The notes beneath the pieces were generated by a model that was given only the letters and a program-made list of their open reading frames with translations, did not search any database and was not told where the DNA came from. From contig NZ_JAAAKW010000002.1 of assembly GCF_009905615.1 (NCBI RefSeq), positions 124,001 through 188,000 of the forward strand: a DNA stretch of 64,000 bases, read 5' to 3'. Made by a program: the position numbers and the translations under genes. Of this stretch, positions 39,203 to 48,945 are shown piece after piece. Each line of letters begins with the position of its first letter. Position 1 is the stretch's first letter. Source of the DNA: Pseudomonas sp. SLFW (GTDB lineage: Bacteria > Pseudomonadota > Gammaproteobacteria > Pseudomonadales > Pseudomonadaceae).

Positions 39203-40486
39203 TCAGGCGCCGGGGCTTAGCCGGATGATTTTTGGAAACTCGGTAAGACTGACAGACGCCGTGCAACGGTCGCCGGTGCAGCTCCAGCGTTGCTCGCTGG
39301 TGACCATCCCCTTGCTCGCCATTTGCGTATCGAGCACCCGCAACGGCGCGTTGTTCATTGCTTGGCTGACGACCTGTTCTTCTCGGGTGCGTCCCGTGGC
39401 CCAGGCCACGACGATCCGCTCGCGACCATCGCTGAACACCAATTTGTAGAGGCCGTCAGACTGCAAACTGGCGCTGGCGTCGTACTCGAAGTCTTTCAGG
39501 TAGGGGCTGATCGCTTTGAGCACCGAGTAGGCCGGTTTGGGGCTCAGGTCCACGTTCAGCAAGCCAAAGTTGTGTTCCTGATCGTCGCGCTTGTTGCCAT
39601 CGTTGATCAGGTCGTACCACCAGATGCCCTTGATCGAAGGTACGGTGCGAGCGAGAAACCAGGCGCGGGCCAGGTAAGCCGCCTGACGCGTAGTGTCGAT
39701 GCCGCAATGGCCCTCATGACTTGGCCAGCTCATTTCGGTCAGGTACAGAGGCACAGGCTTATGGGCCAGGCCCGTGAAGCGCCGGTCCAGATCGCGCATC
39801 CAGTTAATCCAGCTTTCCGGCGTGTTGTGGTCGCGTCCCTCGCAGTGCACGTAAGGATGGAGCGAAATGCCGTCCGCGTAATTCATGATGCCCGCCGTCA
39901 GCAGGCGATCCACGAAACCACCCTTGATGCCCGCGGACGTCACCGCACCCGCCAGCACTTTGGCCTGTGGATTGTTTTTGCGAATGATCGGTGCTGCTTC
40001 CTTCACGATGGCGACGTAATCCCGGCTAAGGCGCGAGTCGGTTGGCCCTTCGATGTCCCACTCGTTCCAAACCTCGTAGTACTTCACTGGATTGCCCAAC
40101 TGGCGGGTGAGGTAATCGACGTATTTCAGGTACGGAATCTTCACCTCGGGCGTGCGCGGCTTGGCGTTGCCATTGAAGGACGTGCCGTAACCGAGGATGA
40201 CCATCGGTGCTTGGTTCAACGAGTTAGCCTTGGCGAGCCACGCCCGCCATGGCGGGATGATTTGCAGCTGATTGGGCGCCGGTTCAGCCGTGGACCAGAA
40301 CCCGTCATCACGCACCGAGGTGAAGCCTGCCAGACTGGCCAGCTCCAGACTGCGCAGTGGCTGGTTAACGTTGTTCATCGAGTGGGTGGCGACACCGACG
40401 ATGAATGAATCGGTAGCCGTGACGTAAGTAGAGATCAGGCACGACAGCAGCAACAGGCTTCCACGGCCAATACGCGATAGGCTCAT
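39203..40486 (-). CDS. PslG-like exported glycoside hydrolase
   Basis: This is a glycosidase of the GH39-like PslG type, about 427 residues, with a signal peptide (LLLLSCLISTYVTA, cleavage near residue 27). The acid/base glutamate is in EVWNEWD (near Glu144 counted from a GTG two codons upstream), and the nucleophile in YLTEMSWPS (near Glu253), on an (alpha/beta)8 barrel. A beta-rich C-terminal extension ends with a Cys pair (SCTGDRC). PslG in P. aeruginosa cleaves Psl polysaccharide and aids biofilm growth. GTG 40492 is an alternative start. The upstream gene encodes a polymerase-like membrane protein, so both probably serve one exopolysaccharide. Confidence 0.83.
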   Translation of the reverse strand: MSLSRIGRGSLLLLSCLISTYVTATDSFIVGVATHSMNNVNQPLRSLELASLAGFTSVRDDGFWSTAEPAPNQLQIIPPWRAWLAKANSLNQAPMVILGYGTSFNGNAKPRTPEVKIPYLKYVDYLTRQLGNPVKYYEVWNEWDIEGPTDSRLSRDYVAIVKEAAPIIRKNNPQAKVLAGAVTSAGIKGGFVDRLLTAGIMNYADGISLHPYVHCEGRDHNTPESWINWMRDLDRRFTGLAHKPVPLYLTEMSWPSHEGHCGIDTTRQAAYLARAWFLARTVPSIKGIWWYDLINDGNKRDDQEHNFGLLNVDLSPKPAYSVLKAISPYLKDFEYDASASLQSDGLYKLVFSDGRERIVVAWATGRTREEQVVSQAMNNAPLRVLDTQMASKGMVTSEQRWSCTGDRCTASVSLTEFPKIIRLSPGA

Positions 40487-40508
40487 GCGCACGCATTCCT
40501 TTGTGGGA

Positions 40509-41813
40509 TCAGCTCAGGCCGGGGAGACCGGCCCAGGGTGCCGCTTCAACCGGCTTTGGGGCGACGGCCTTCACGTGCGACCTCGCCGCCATGGCATGCC
40601 CGATGGCCATGCCGAGGAACAGGTTCGCCAGCGTTACTTCAAGTGTGTCAGTCGTCCAACTGACGATGCAGATGCAGAAGCTGGTGGCGAGCATCGCCCG
40701 GCCATAGCGGGTCGTGATGTCAGCCAGAGTGATGAACAGCGGGATGTGCAGCGCGTAGAGGAACAACCCCGCCACGCCAAAGGCCGCCCAGAGGTAAACG
40801 ACGGTGCTGTCGGAAACCATGAACAGGTCCGCACCGATCACAGGGAATGCCGCCACTGAACTGCCCACCAGCCCAAATCCTGCTCCGGTGTAGGCGCGGT
40901 CTTCGCTGACCAGCTCGCGGATCACGTTTGGCCAGGTGTTGACGAGGCGGTCGTAAATCGATGACAGCGAGCTGCCGGTGGAGATTTTATTGGGGTCGAA
41001 GTCGTACATCATCGCCACGAACGGCAACGCCATCCCAAGCAACACCGCCACCACGATGGCACCGCGGGTGGTCCATCGGAAGCGGGTGATCAGCAGCAGG
41101 CCAACGGCGCCCGCAAAGGCCAGGACCGGCGCTTTACTGGTGGTCAGAATCACCCCCGCCAGCCCGGCGGCGCAGATGGCGATGGCCAGCATTCTCGAAC
41201 GTACGGTGGTCATCAGGTAGAGGCTGAAAATCGAGATGATGATCGCCAGCGCGCTGGAAATTCGGGCGAACCCGGCAGGCCGGTCGGCGTCTTCGGAGGC
41301 CCAGGTTGTGTTGGCGCTCAGCTCGGTGCCGCCAATGCTGTAGCTGTAGCCCTTCCACGGCAGGTCGGTGTACTTGTCCATCGCGATGCCCGCCAGCGAG
41401 GCCGCCAGTGCAAAGGCGATGGCCCACATGAACAGCCGTTTGTGCTTGGTGATCTGATCGCCGCACGCCAGTCCGAACAGCATCGGGCTGATGCCGTACA
41501 GGGCAAAAGCGAAGTTTCCTGCCCCCGCGCCATTCAGCACCGCCCATGCAGACGACAGTAACAAGGCGATGAAGCTGAGCCACACACTAGGCCCTGCCTT
41601 GAACCGGCCGAGTTCCAGCGCGAAGAACAGCAGGCAGGCGACTTTCGGGGCGTACAGCAACACCGAGATGCCCGCTTTGTCCAGGTAGAAGCGCAAGGCG
41701 CCAGAGAAGGTCTCGACCAGAATCAGGCTGATCGCGACCAGCACGATGGCCGTCGATTTGTCGAAGGACATGATCGACGGCTTTTCAACGTAAGCGGGGG
41801 TAGGCGACATCAT
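40509..41813 (-). CDS. O-antigen ligase/polymerase-like membrane protein
   Basis: The 434-residue protein is almost wholly hydrophobic, with about ten to twelve membrane segments and a large soluble loop around residues 150-180 and 255-300 (for example SEDADRPAGFARISSALAI). This layout fits the O-antigen ligase / Wzy_C polymerase superfamily. It is co-directional with the PslG-like gene, 22 bases away. No glycosyltransferase, flippase or export genes accompany the pair, so the polysaccharide they act on must be made elsewhere. The start is one of two adjacent ATGs (41813 or 41810). Confidence 0.7.
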   Translation of the reverse strand: MMSPTPAYVEKPSIMSFDKSTAIVLVAISLILVETFSGALRFYLDKAGISVLLYAPKVACLLFFALELGRFKAGPSVWLSFIALLLSSAWAVLNGAGAGNFAFALYGISPMLFGLACGDQITKHKRLFMWAIAFALAASLAGIAMDKYTDLPWKGYSYSIGGTELSANTTWASEDADRPAGFARISSALAIIISIFSLYLMTTVRSRMLAIAICAAGLAGVILTTSKAPVLAFAGAVGLLLITRFRWTTRGAIVVAVLLGMALPFVAMMYDFDPNKISTGSSLSSIYDRLVNTWPNVIRELVSEDRAYTGAGFGLVGSSVAAFPVIGADLFMVSDSTVVYLWAAFGVAGLFLYALHIPLFITLADITTRYGRAMLATSFCICIVSWTTDTLEVTLANLFLGMAIGHAMAARSHVKAVAPKPVEAAPWAGLPGLS

Positions 41814-42255
41814 GGGAACAGCCTCTCAAGAGCGCTGGATCGAAAATAGGGTGACAAATGAAAGAAGCGTCGTGGCCACGCTACCGCTCACCGACGTCGG
41901 CAACGCCGTCGATGAAACCGGTAAGTCCTTGTGTGCTGGAGGGCCGTGACGGGAGGGAATTGCCGAATGGGGTCCCTCTCAAAGCGGCGTGACAGGGGAT
42001 ATATCAGCCGCAGATCAAAGGGCTGTCAATGAAATAGTCAAATTTTCGGACAGTTTGAATAAGGCTTAAAAATCAGAGTTTCTAACTTATTGAAATTATT
42101 GAGAGTGTAAAAATTGACGCTAATAAATAAAGGAAAAAAATGAGCCTTAGGCGTGCCGCCTATGATTCATTTTTGTTACAGGTCGCTCGATTTTCGACCA
42201 ATCCTGCAAGAGCAAGCTCACCGGCGCCACGAAATAAGCGTCTGGCTCAATCCAA

Positions 42256-42345
42256 CTGTGGGAGCGAATTTATTCGCGAATACGGGTAGAGACGACGCAT
42301 CTCTATCGCCTGACCGAACTTCGCGAATGAATTCGCTCCCACAAA
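42256..42345. repeat. REP-type inverted repeat, GCGAA/CGAATTC family, copy 2
   Basis: CTGTGGGAGCGAATTTATTCGCG and CGCGAATGAATTCGCTCCCACA are near-perfect reverse complements about 90 bases apart end to end. It stands in the 567-base gap 41814-42380. The rest of that gap is an AT-rich stretch (42020-42180), with no gene that I can support. Confidence 0.88.
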
Positions 42346-42380
42346 GGGTTCATCACCGGATCAGAGTTCGGACCTCAAAC

Positions 42381-44000
42381 TCAGGTGTATTTACGCTTAT
42401 CAGCCGCAGGCGGGAAGTATTGATACAGCCAGGTCTCGCTCAGCGTACGGTCGCCAGTCTTGATGAACATGCGCATCTCCACCGGGTCCACCGAATCACT
42501 GGTCGGGTACCAGTCAAAGCTCACGCGGAAGCCTTTGATGTCCGGCAGCACCAGCACGTTGAAATCCTGCACTTTGCCGTTCGACACGGTAACCATCGGC
42601 TCGATGGCCGAGCCTTCCGGCAGCCGGTCGATGCCCCCACCATTGAAGTCCACCGCAAAGCGGCGTGCCCAGACATCCGGGTAATGCTCGCCAGGTGCCC
42701 AGCCTTCGATGAAGCCGCCCATGCCCGAACGTGTCGCGTGCACCTGCGCCAATGGCGTACTTACCGGCGGCAGCGGGCTCCAGTACAGCTTGTAGCCGTA
42801 GTTCATGGACATTCCGGCCTTGATCGGCACTTTCGGGTTCCAGAACGCAACGATGTTGTCCAGTGTCTCGCCGGTGGTCGGCAGCTCCATCAGGTCAATG
42901 GAGCCCTCGCCCCAGGCGGTCGTCGGCTCGACCCACAGGCTCGGTCGACGGTGATACCAGTCGACGGTGTCCTGATAGGTCTTGAACTCGTGATCGGTCT
43001 GTACCAGGCCAAAACCTTTCGGGTCTTTGTCGGCAAAGGCGTTGAACTGGAGCTTCGCCGGGTTGTTCAGCGGACGGCAGATCCACTCGCCGTTGCCGCG
43101 CCACATGGCCAGGCGGTCCGAGTCATGGATTTCCGGGTGGATGGTGTCGCACATCCGGCGTTCATGAGTGCCACAGCTGAACATGCTGGTCATGGTCGCA
43201 ATGCCCATTTGTTCGATGTCGGCGCGGGCGTTGATGTGCGCGTCGATGTCCATGACCACGCGATCGGCCTGGCAATCGATATCGAATTTGTAGGCACCGG
43301 TCGCGCTCGGCGAATCCAGCAGCGCGTAGACCACGAAGCGGGTGGCGTCCTTGGTCGGTTTTTCGAACCAGAACTTGGTGAAGTCAGGAAATTCTTCGGG
43401 CTTGTGGGCATAGGTGTCGATCGCCAGGCCCCGGGCCGACAGGCCGTACTGCTTGTTGCTGTCGATGGCGCGGAAGTAGCTGGCGCCTAGGAACGACAGA
43501 ATGTCGTTGATCGCGATTTCCGGGGCCTTGAACAGCTTGAAGCCTGCAAAACCCAGATCACCCTTGAGTTGGGTCTGATCGATGCGGCTGGCTTCGTAGT
43601 TGAACAGCTCGGGGCGGAAATGCACCTCGCGCGCCTCGTTCGTTGCGGGGTCCACGCTGTACATGCGTACCGGCGTCTTGAAGCCTGCGCCGACGTGGAA
43701 GAAATGCACGTCCAACTGGCCTTTGACATCATTCCAAAGGGAATGGCCTGCGTCGTATTTGATCGCGTTGAACTGCTGTGGCGTCATATTTGCCAGCGTG
43801 GGCGGCAAGTTTTGCTTAGTGCTGACGTAGGCTTTGCCGGCCATCTGTTTGGCGAGGTCTTGCAACGTTTTGAAGTCGAAATGTTCGATGTCGCCATCTG
43901 CTGCTGCCGCCAGGGCGCGTGCTGCATAAAGACCCGTGGCTGGCAGCGCGCTATAGGCTGCCAGCGCCATGGAAGCTTTCAGTAGATTCCTGCGATTCAT
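42381..44000 (-). CDS. opgD: Glucan biosynthesis protein D
   Basis: OpgD (MdoD) is a periplasmic protein that trims or shapes the backbone of osmoregulated periplasmic glucans. The product has 539 residues and starts [22 protein letters not shown], a twin-arginine signal (RRNLLK), as in E. coli OpgD. The periplasmic part has [18 protein letters not shown] near 41 and the conserved [29 protein letters not shown] in the C-terminal half. I chose ATG 44000; a frame extended to 44117 would hide the Tat signal. No opgG/opgH is adjacent. Confidence 0.95.
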   Translation of the reverse strand: MNRRNLLKASMALAAYSALPATGLYAARALAAAADGDIEHFDFKTLQDLAKQMAGKAYVSTKQNLPPTLANMTPQQFNAIKYDAGHSLWNDVKGQLDVHFFHVGAGFKTPVRMYSVDPATNEAREVHFRPELFNYEASRIDQTQLKGDLGFAGFKLFKAPEIAINDILSFLGASYFRAIDSNKQYGLSARGLAIDTYAHKPEEFPDFTKFWFEKPTKDATRFVVYALLDSPSATGAYKFDIDCQADRVVMDIDAHINARADIEQMGIATMTSMFSCGTHERRMCDTIHPEIHDSDRLAMWRGNGEWICRPLNNPAKLQFNAFADKDPKGFGLVQTDHEFKTYQDTVDWYHRRPSLWVEPTTAWGEGSIDLMELPTTGETLDNIVAFWNPKVPIKAGMSMNYGYKLYWSPLPPVSTPLAQVHATRSGMGGFIEGWAPGEHYPDVWARRFAVDFNGGGIDRLPEGSAIEPMVTVSNGKVQDFNVLVLPDIKGFRVSFDWYPTSDSVDPVEMRMFIKTGDRTLSETWLYQYFPPAADKRKYT

Positions 44001-44192
44001 AAGGTGAAGCCTCTGAAGAAATGCCGTGCCTTCCTGCACATGAAAGTGCGCTTTCCCAATCCTTGCCGAACGCAAACTACCAACAAACAGATAACAATCT
44101 CGGCATCTTGTTCGCAAAAAAGAGAAAAAATCGTTTCAGAGGGCTACTTGTGAGCATTCAGAGTATTGCGGGTTGTGTTTTAGGTGAGGTGT

Positions 44193-44822
44193 TCACGCCT
44201 GCTGGATAAAAGCCAGACGCACGGCGAAACCGATCAGCATCGTGCCGAACACCCATTGCTGAAAGCGTTGCGCGGTCGCGCTGCGGGCCAGCCATCGACC
44301 GATCCAGCCGCCTGCCATTGCGTACACGCTGTCGAACGACAGGCCGACCAGCACCAGAATCACCCCCAGTGCAGCGAACTGCCCGGCCACCGAACCCGCG
44401 TGTGGGTCGATGAATTGCGGTAGCAGTACCGAGCAAAACAGCAGGGCTTTGGGGTTGAGCAGGTTGGTCAAAAGCCCGCGCCCGACGGCTGCGCGCCAAG
44501 AGAGCGCCGTCCCACCCTCGCCGCCTTGGGCCGTCATGCTCATCGCGCCCGGTTTGAACATCTTGAGCCCCAGCCACAGCAGGTATGCAGCGCCGATGAT
44601 GCGCACCGCTTCGAATGTCCAGGGCGAGACTTTGAACAACGTTGCCAGCCCCAGCGCAGCCAACGCCACATGACCGCCACGGGCGATGGCCAATCCGAGC
44701 GCCGTCGCCAGTGCTTTGCCACGACCGTGGCGGGCGCCGGTCTGGAGCAGCAGGATCATGTCTGGTCCCGGCACCAGCAGAACCATCGACAGGGCAGCGA
44801 TAAACAGCGCGATGTTTTCCAT
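44193..44822 (-). CDS. LysE-family amino acid exporter
   Basis: This is a LysE/RhtB-type exporter of 209 residues with six membrane segments. The N-terminal signature is PGPDMILLLQTGARHGRGKALATALGLA (about 18-45), followed by GAAYLLWLGLKMF and LLNPKALLFCSVLLPQF. It is divergent from an Lrp/AsnC regulator gene whose start is 136 bases away, the usual arrangement for such exporters, so amino-acid-induced control is likely. Substrate unknown. ATG 44822 was chosen because the longer frame to 44969 lacks hydrophobic content. Confidence 0.93.
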   Translation of the reverse strand: MENIALFIAALSMVLLVPGPDMILLLQTGARHGRGKALATALGLAIARGGHVALAALGLATLFKVSPWTFEAVRIIGAAYLLWLGLKMFKPGAMSMTAQGGEGGTALSWRAAVGRGLLTNLLNPKALLFCSVLLPQFIDPHAGSVAGQFAALGVILVLVGLSFDSVYAMAGGWIGRWLARSATAQRFQQWVFGTMLIGFAVRLAFIQQA

Positions 44823-44957
44823 GGTTCGGCTCTCGGATGAAGGGATGATGGAAGAAAATTCTAAGGCGAGAGAGTGGGGCAGGTGCTTGCGTGTTTGACC
44901 CCTGAACGGCTTAGTATTGGCATCTTCTGCTGATTGCCCGCTGAAACGGAGTCTTTT

Positions 44958-45449
44958 GTGCCAAATCAATCAAACGTGAAGCTCGATGCCTACGACCGCC
45001 GCATTCTCAATGCTTTGCAACGGGACGGTCGATTGACCAACGTTCAACTGGCAGATGAGATCGGGTTGTCAGCTTCGCCATGCCTGCGACGGGTTAGGCA
45101 TTTGGAAGAGGCGGGGGTGATCAGCGGCTACCAGGCAACGCTGGATGCCGATGCAGTGGGTCTGGGATTGACGGTGTTCATCGGGGTGAAAGTTGACCGC
45201 CATCACGAAGACGAGGCGCAGAAGTTTCAACAGATGGTGTCGGTGTTGCCTGAGGTAATCTCTGCGCACATCGTGTCGGGCGAATCGGATTTTCTGCTGC
45301 ACGTGGTGGTGCCTGACTTACGCAGTTACGACCGGTTTCTCACAGACACACTGCTGAAAATGCCCAGCGTGCGGGACATTCGCAGCAACTTCGCGATTCG
45401 CACCCTCAAGCAGCAAGGGCCGTTGCCTTTGGGGCATTTGCCAGTGTGA
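44958..45449 (+). CDS. Lrp/AsnC-family transcriptional regulator
   Basis: This is an amino-acid-responsive regulator of 163 residues. The N-terminal helix-turn-helix is YDRRILNALQRDGRLTNVQLADEIGLSASPCLRRVRHLEEAG (about 11-52), and a RAM/AsnC_trans effector domain follows, ending SVRDIRSNFAIRTLK. The start is GTG 44958, with CGGAG upstream; an upstream-extended reading from 44934 would begin before the ribosome-binding site. It is divergent from the lysE-type exporter and is its probable regulator. Confidence 0.92.
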   Translation: MPNQSNVKLDAYDRRILNALQRDGRLTNVQLADEIGLSASPCLRRVRHLEEAGVISGYQATLDADAVGLGLTVFIGVKVDRHHEDEAQKFQQMVSVLPEVISAHIVSGESDFLLHVVVPDLRSYDRFLTDTLLKMPSVRDIRSNFAIRTLKQQGPLPLGHLPV

Positions 45450-45466
45450 TGCGACGCGCAGTCAAA

Positions 45467-45602
45467 CTGTAGGAGCGTGGCTTGTCCCGCGATCTGCTGC
45501 GCAGCGGCAGTAAAATCCGGAGACCACCGACCTGCTGAATTGCATCCACCGGATTTGCGACTGCTGCGCAGCCGATCGCGGGACAGGCCACGCTCCTACA
45601 GG
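45467..45602. repeat. REP-type inverted repeat, CCCGCGATC family, copy 1
   Basis: TGTAGGAGCGTGGCTTGTCC at the left end mirrors GGACAGGCCACGCTCCTACA at the right end, and GATCTGCTGCGCAG mirrors CTGCTGCGCAGCCGATC further in. Related copies stand at 48022-48156 and 53003-53137. It sits between convergent lrp and lpd genes. Confidence 0.9.
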
Positions 45603-45618
45603 GTCATCACTGTTTGGC

Positions 45619-47019
45619 TCACGCCTGCGTCGTATGCCCACCCACTGCCATCGCCGCCTGGCGCAAGGCCTCGGAGCGGGTAGGGTGCGGATGGCAGGTG
45701 AGCGCGATGTCTTCCGCCGACGCTGCAAATTCCATCGCCACGCAATACTCGGCAATCATCTCACTGACGCTTGGCCCAACCAGATGCACACCCAGAATCT
45801 CGTCGGTTTTTTCATCAGCCAGCACTTTGGCGAAGCCGTCTGTTTCGTGATTGACCTTGGCCCGGCTGTTGGCGCTGAACGGGAATTTTCCCACCTTGTA
45901 GGCGCGGCCTTCCTCCTTCAATTGCTCCTCGGTCTTACCGACGCTGGCCAGCTCCGGCCAGGTGTAAATCACGTTGGGGATCAGGTTGTAATTCAGCTCG
46001 CCCTTCTTGCCGACGATCCGCTCGACGCACACCGCTGCTTCATCTTCTGCCTTGTGCGCGAGCATCGGGCCGGAGGTCACGTCGCCGATCACCCAGATGC
46101 CGTCCACTGATGTGCGATGGCCCTTGTTGGCCAGCGCGCCGCGCTTGTCGACTTCAAGCCCCACTGTTTCCAGCCCCAGACCTTTCGTGACCGGACGTCG
46201 GCCGATGGACACCAGCACGTAGTCCGCTTCGATCACTTCGGCTTCGCCACCGGCGGCGGGTTCGACTGTCAGGCTCACGCCTGTGTCACTGGCGACGGCC
46301 GACGTCACTTTGGAGCTGAGTTTGAAATTCATGCCCTGGCGCGACAGTGAGCGATGCAGGGTCTTGCCAGTCTCCAGATCCGAGCCGTGGGCCACGTGAT
46401 CGAGGAATTCCACGACCGTGACCTTGGCCCCCAGACGACGCCATACGGACCCCAGCTCAAGGCCGATCACGCCTGCACCAATCACTACCAAGTGCTTGGG
46501 TACTTCGCTCAGGGACAGCGCGCCGGTTGAATCGAGAATGCGCTGGTTATCGATAGTCACGCCCGGCAGCGGGGTCGGTTCGGAGCCGGTGGCGATGATG
46601 ATGTCCTTGGCCGTCAGCTCGGTTTCGGCGCCGCTGGCATCGGTGACGATGACCTTGCCCGGCCCGGCCAGACGACCCCAGCCCTTGATCCACTCGGCTT
46701 TGTACTTGCGAAACAGGAACTCAATGCCTTTGGTGAGGCCGGTCACGCTCTCGACCTTCTGCGCCATCATCTGCGCCAGATTCAGGGTCGGCGTGACCTC
46801 AATGCCGAGCTTTTTGAATTCATCGCCTGTCGCCGCTTCGTACAACTCAGAGGCGTGCAGCAGGGATTTGGACGGGATGCATCCCACATTCAGGCAGGTG
46901 CCACCTAAGGTCTCGCGGCCTTCGATGCAGGCGACCTTCAAGCCTTTCTGACCGGCGTGAATGGCTGCGTTGTAGCCGCCTGGGCCGCCGCCAATAATGA
47001 CAACGTCGTAGTGACTCAT
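45619..47019 (-). CDS. lpd: Dihydrolipoyl dehydrogenase
   Basis: This is an E3-type pyridine nucleotide-disulfide oxidoreductase of 466 residues. It has the FAD loop VIIGGGPGGYNAA (about 8-20), the redox disulfide in GGTCLNVGCIPSKSLL (about 40-55), the NAD loop VVIGAGVIGLELGSVWRRLG (about 180-199) and the C-terminal catalytic HPHPTRSEAL. It is an orphan here: no E1 or E2 component genes are near. Pseudomonads carry several lpd paralogues (Lpd-Glc, Lpd-Val, Lpd3); this one may serve a general dehydrogenase complex, and its partner cannot be named from the window. Confidence 0.95.
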   Translation of the reverse strand: MSHYDVVIIGGGPGGYNAAIHAGQKGLKVACIEGRETLGGTCLNVGCIPSKSLLHASELYEAATGDEFKKLGIEVTPTLNLAQMMAQKVESVTGLTKGIEFLFRKYKAEWIKGWGRLAGPGKVIVTDASGAETELTAKDIIIATGSEPTPLPGVTIDNQRILDSTGALSLSEVPKHLVVIGAGVIGLELGSVWRRLGAKVTVVEFLDHVAHGSDLETGKTLHRSLSRQGMNFKLSSKVTSAVASDTGVSLTVEPAAGGEAEVIEADYVLVSIGRRPVTKGLGLETVGLEVDKRGALANKGHRTSVDGIWVIGDVTSGPMLAHKAEDEAAVCVERIVGKKGELNYNLIPNVIYTWPELASVGKTEEQLKEEGRAYKVGKFPFSANSRAKVNHETDGFAKVLADEKTDEILGVHLVGPSVSEMIAEYCVAMEFAASAEDIALTCHPHPTRSEALRQAAMAVGGHTTQA

Positions 47020-47296
47020 GAGCGTACTCCTGAATGAAGAAATGACAGTGGAGGAAGCGTAGTCTGCTCTCCGCGAATGTCTTGATGGACCCTATCAGAG
47101 AAAAATTATGTCCGTAATATCGACTCAGGAGTGAGGTGAGGTCAAGGCCAGGGCTTTACAAGGCTGAAACGGTTTTTGCCCGGATGATTAATTTCGCTGC
47201 CGTCGAAATCCGGTCTCCTACAAGAAAAGGTGCACGGAATGAGACCTGTGGATAACGTGTTGGCAGTCTGTGTGTAAAGCTGTTGAAACACTTTCT

Positions 47297-47938
47297 TCAA
47301 TCTTGTGCATAAACCTTGGCGTTAGGGGTGGTGGCAGGCTTTGTCACTTCAGCCACTGCGCCCCGAATGCGTCTGACGAGGGTCACCAGCAGCAGAATGG
47401 CCATCACCGCCATGATGACGTTAATCGGCGCTGTGAGGACGCGCTCCGAGGCGATGCCTACGCCAAACAGACCAAAACACAGCATGCGCACGTGGCTTTT
47501 CAAGGGACCGTCCCGCCGACGAGACGCCTTGATCAACGGCCCGAGCAAACCGGCGAATTCACTGAAAATCGCCAGCAGCGTGACCGTCAGCACCAGCAAC
47601 AGGCTGACCTTGGGAATCACTGCAAACGGCAGAAATAGAGCGGTTTCAGCGACAACTCGGCTCAACTCGCGGGCGCAGGTGCCGAATCTGGAGTGTTGTC
47701 CGAACTCTGTCACCAGCAACGTTTCCACCGCGTTGAACAGCATCCGAATCAGCATCCAGATCGGAATCAACAGGAAGATTGGCGGGTACGCGGCAAACGC
47801 GGCCACCAGCATCCCGACGGCCACCGAAATGAGCCCCGCGCATGACGTCACGTGAATAGCGCGCACGCCGTCATCGAACAGAACCCTGGCCACCGGATGC
47901 AGGACTTTGAGCAGCCAGGTCTTGAGTGTGGTCAGCAT
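47297..47938 (-). CDS. Decayed CDP-alcohol phosphatidyltransferase-like membrane protein
   Basis: The 213-residue protein has several membrane segments and resembles, along its whole length, a Pseudomonas CDP-alcohol phosphatidyltransferase subfamily (FLLIPIWMLIRMLFNAVETL, SRFG, ETALFLPFAVIP, SEFAGLLGPL). The catalytic signature D-xx-DG-xx-AR-x8-G-xxx-D-xxx-D is not met. Where it should be there is N-AV-ET-LL-VT, then G-TCA-R-ELS-R, so every acid and the arginine of the DGxxAR box are lost. The reading frame is intact. It is probably enzymatically dead, either decaying or re-used. A perfect DnaA box lies at 47957-47965, 19 bases before its ATG. Confidence 0.65.
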   Translation of the reverse strand: MLTTLKTWLLKVLHPVARVLFDDGVRAIHVTSCAGLISVAVGMLVAAFAAYPPIFLLIPIWMLIRMLFNAVETLLVTEFGQHSRFGTCARELSRVVAETALFLPFAVIPKVSLLLVLTVTLLAIFSEFAGLLGPLIKASRRRDGPLKSHVRMLCFGLFGVGIASERVLTAPINVIMAVMAILLLVTLVRRIRGAVAEVTKPATTPNAKVYAQD

Positions 47939-48021
47939 GATCGCGGGCCGCTCCCCTGTGGATAACTTTCTGGGAGCATAGTGCAAGTTTGGGGTTGTGC
48001 TTAGCCATCACGCCACGCCCA

Positions 48022-48156
48022 TGTAGGAGCGTGGCTTGTCCCGCGATCGGCTGCGCAGCAGTCGTAAATCCATTCCTATTGGCCGTGTCAGACATACCGC
48101 ATGCATAGATTACGACGACTGCGTCGCCGATCGCGGGACAAGCCACGCTCCTACAG
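48022..48156. repeat. REP-type inverted repeat, CCCGCGATC family, copy 2
   Basis: TGTAGGAGCGTGGCTTGTCCCGCGATCGGC is mirrored by GCCGATCGCGGGACAAGCCACGCTCCTACA; the two arms match perfectly. The centre is unrelated to the other copies. It separates the decayed membrane-protein gene from the fae operon. Confidence 0.92.
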
Positions 48157-48422
48157 GTCGAAATATGCGTAGCACTGGGGATATGACTTGCACTCATACC
48201 CCCATGAGTTTTTATAGTTACTGGCCCCGAAATATCCGGTGATACAAATCGCATCACAGCTCACCCACAACAACAAAGAGCGCTTGCGATATGACCTCTC
48301 TGCACGCCCCGATTCCGTCCAGCCCCATGCGGCGCTCTCCGACTTCCTCCATTCGCCACGCGATGCCCGGCATCCGCGTGCGGTTCTGATCACCCGCATT
48401 TTTCCGTTCCGGAGAACACTCC

Positions 48423-48935
48423 ATGAAAAAACTCGACCTGTACATCGGTGAAGGCTTCGAAGGCCCGGGCGTCAACGCCGCCCACATCAACATCCTGATC
48501 GGCCCGCGCAATGGCCCTGCTGGCCAGGCGTTTGCTAACAGCCTCGCTTCGCCAAGCCAGGGTCACTGCCCGTTCATGGTCATCGCCCAGCCGAACATCC
48601 CGGTCAAACCGATGACCCTGTATGTGAACAAGGCCGCCATCGGCAGCGACTTGCACGGCAACGCCACGTGGGGCGCGTCCCAGGCCGGTATCGCCAAGGC
48701 CGTCACCGAAGCCCTGCTCGACGGCACCCTGCCGCCGGAAGCCGAAGACGAATGGGCCATCGTCACCGCCAACTGGGTCAACCCGGCCTGTGACGACCTG
48801 GATGCCGTCTACCTGAACAACTACAACGCCTGCCGCACCGCGATCCGCGCCGCCCTGACCGGCAAGCCGGAACGCTCGCAACTGGCCGACGTGGTCAACC
48901 GCATCAGCAACCCGTTCTACACGCCAAAAGCCTGA
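48423..48935 (+). CDS. Formaldehyde-activating-enzyme homologue (Fae-like)
   Basis: Fae condenses formaldehyde with tetrahydromethanopterin in methylotrophs and archaea. This 170-residue homologue has GEGFEGPGVNAAHINILIGPRNGPAGQAF at about 9-37, with His21 at the place of the Fae catalytic histidine, then NPIPVKP-like and MFG-like segments typical of the fold. Pseudomonads are not known to make methanopterin, and no pathway genes are near. It is first in an operon with an aldo-keto reductase, an aldehyde dehydrogenase and an MFS transporter, so it more likely handles a carbonyl substrate of that pathway. The operon leader (48157-48422) shows no obvious promoter to me. Confidence 0.83.
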   Translation: MKKLDLYIGEGFEGPGVNAAHINILIGPRNGPAGQAFANSLASPSQGHCPFMVIAQPNIPVKPMTLYVNKAAIGSDLHGNATWGASQAGIAKAVTEALLDGTLPPEAEDEWAIVTANWVNPACDDLDAVYLNNYNACRTAIRAALTGKPERSQLADVVNRISNPFYTPKA

Positions 48936-48945
48936 GGTCCGCGCC

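Noticed and set aside
42153..43490. Long rightward reading frame antisense to opgD
   Set aside because: It is a shadow of the GC-rich opgD codon pattern, crosses a REP repeat, and has no recognisable domain.
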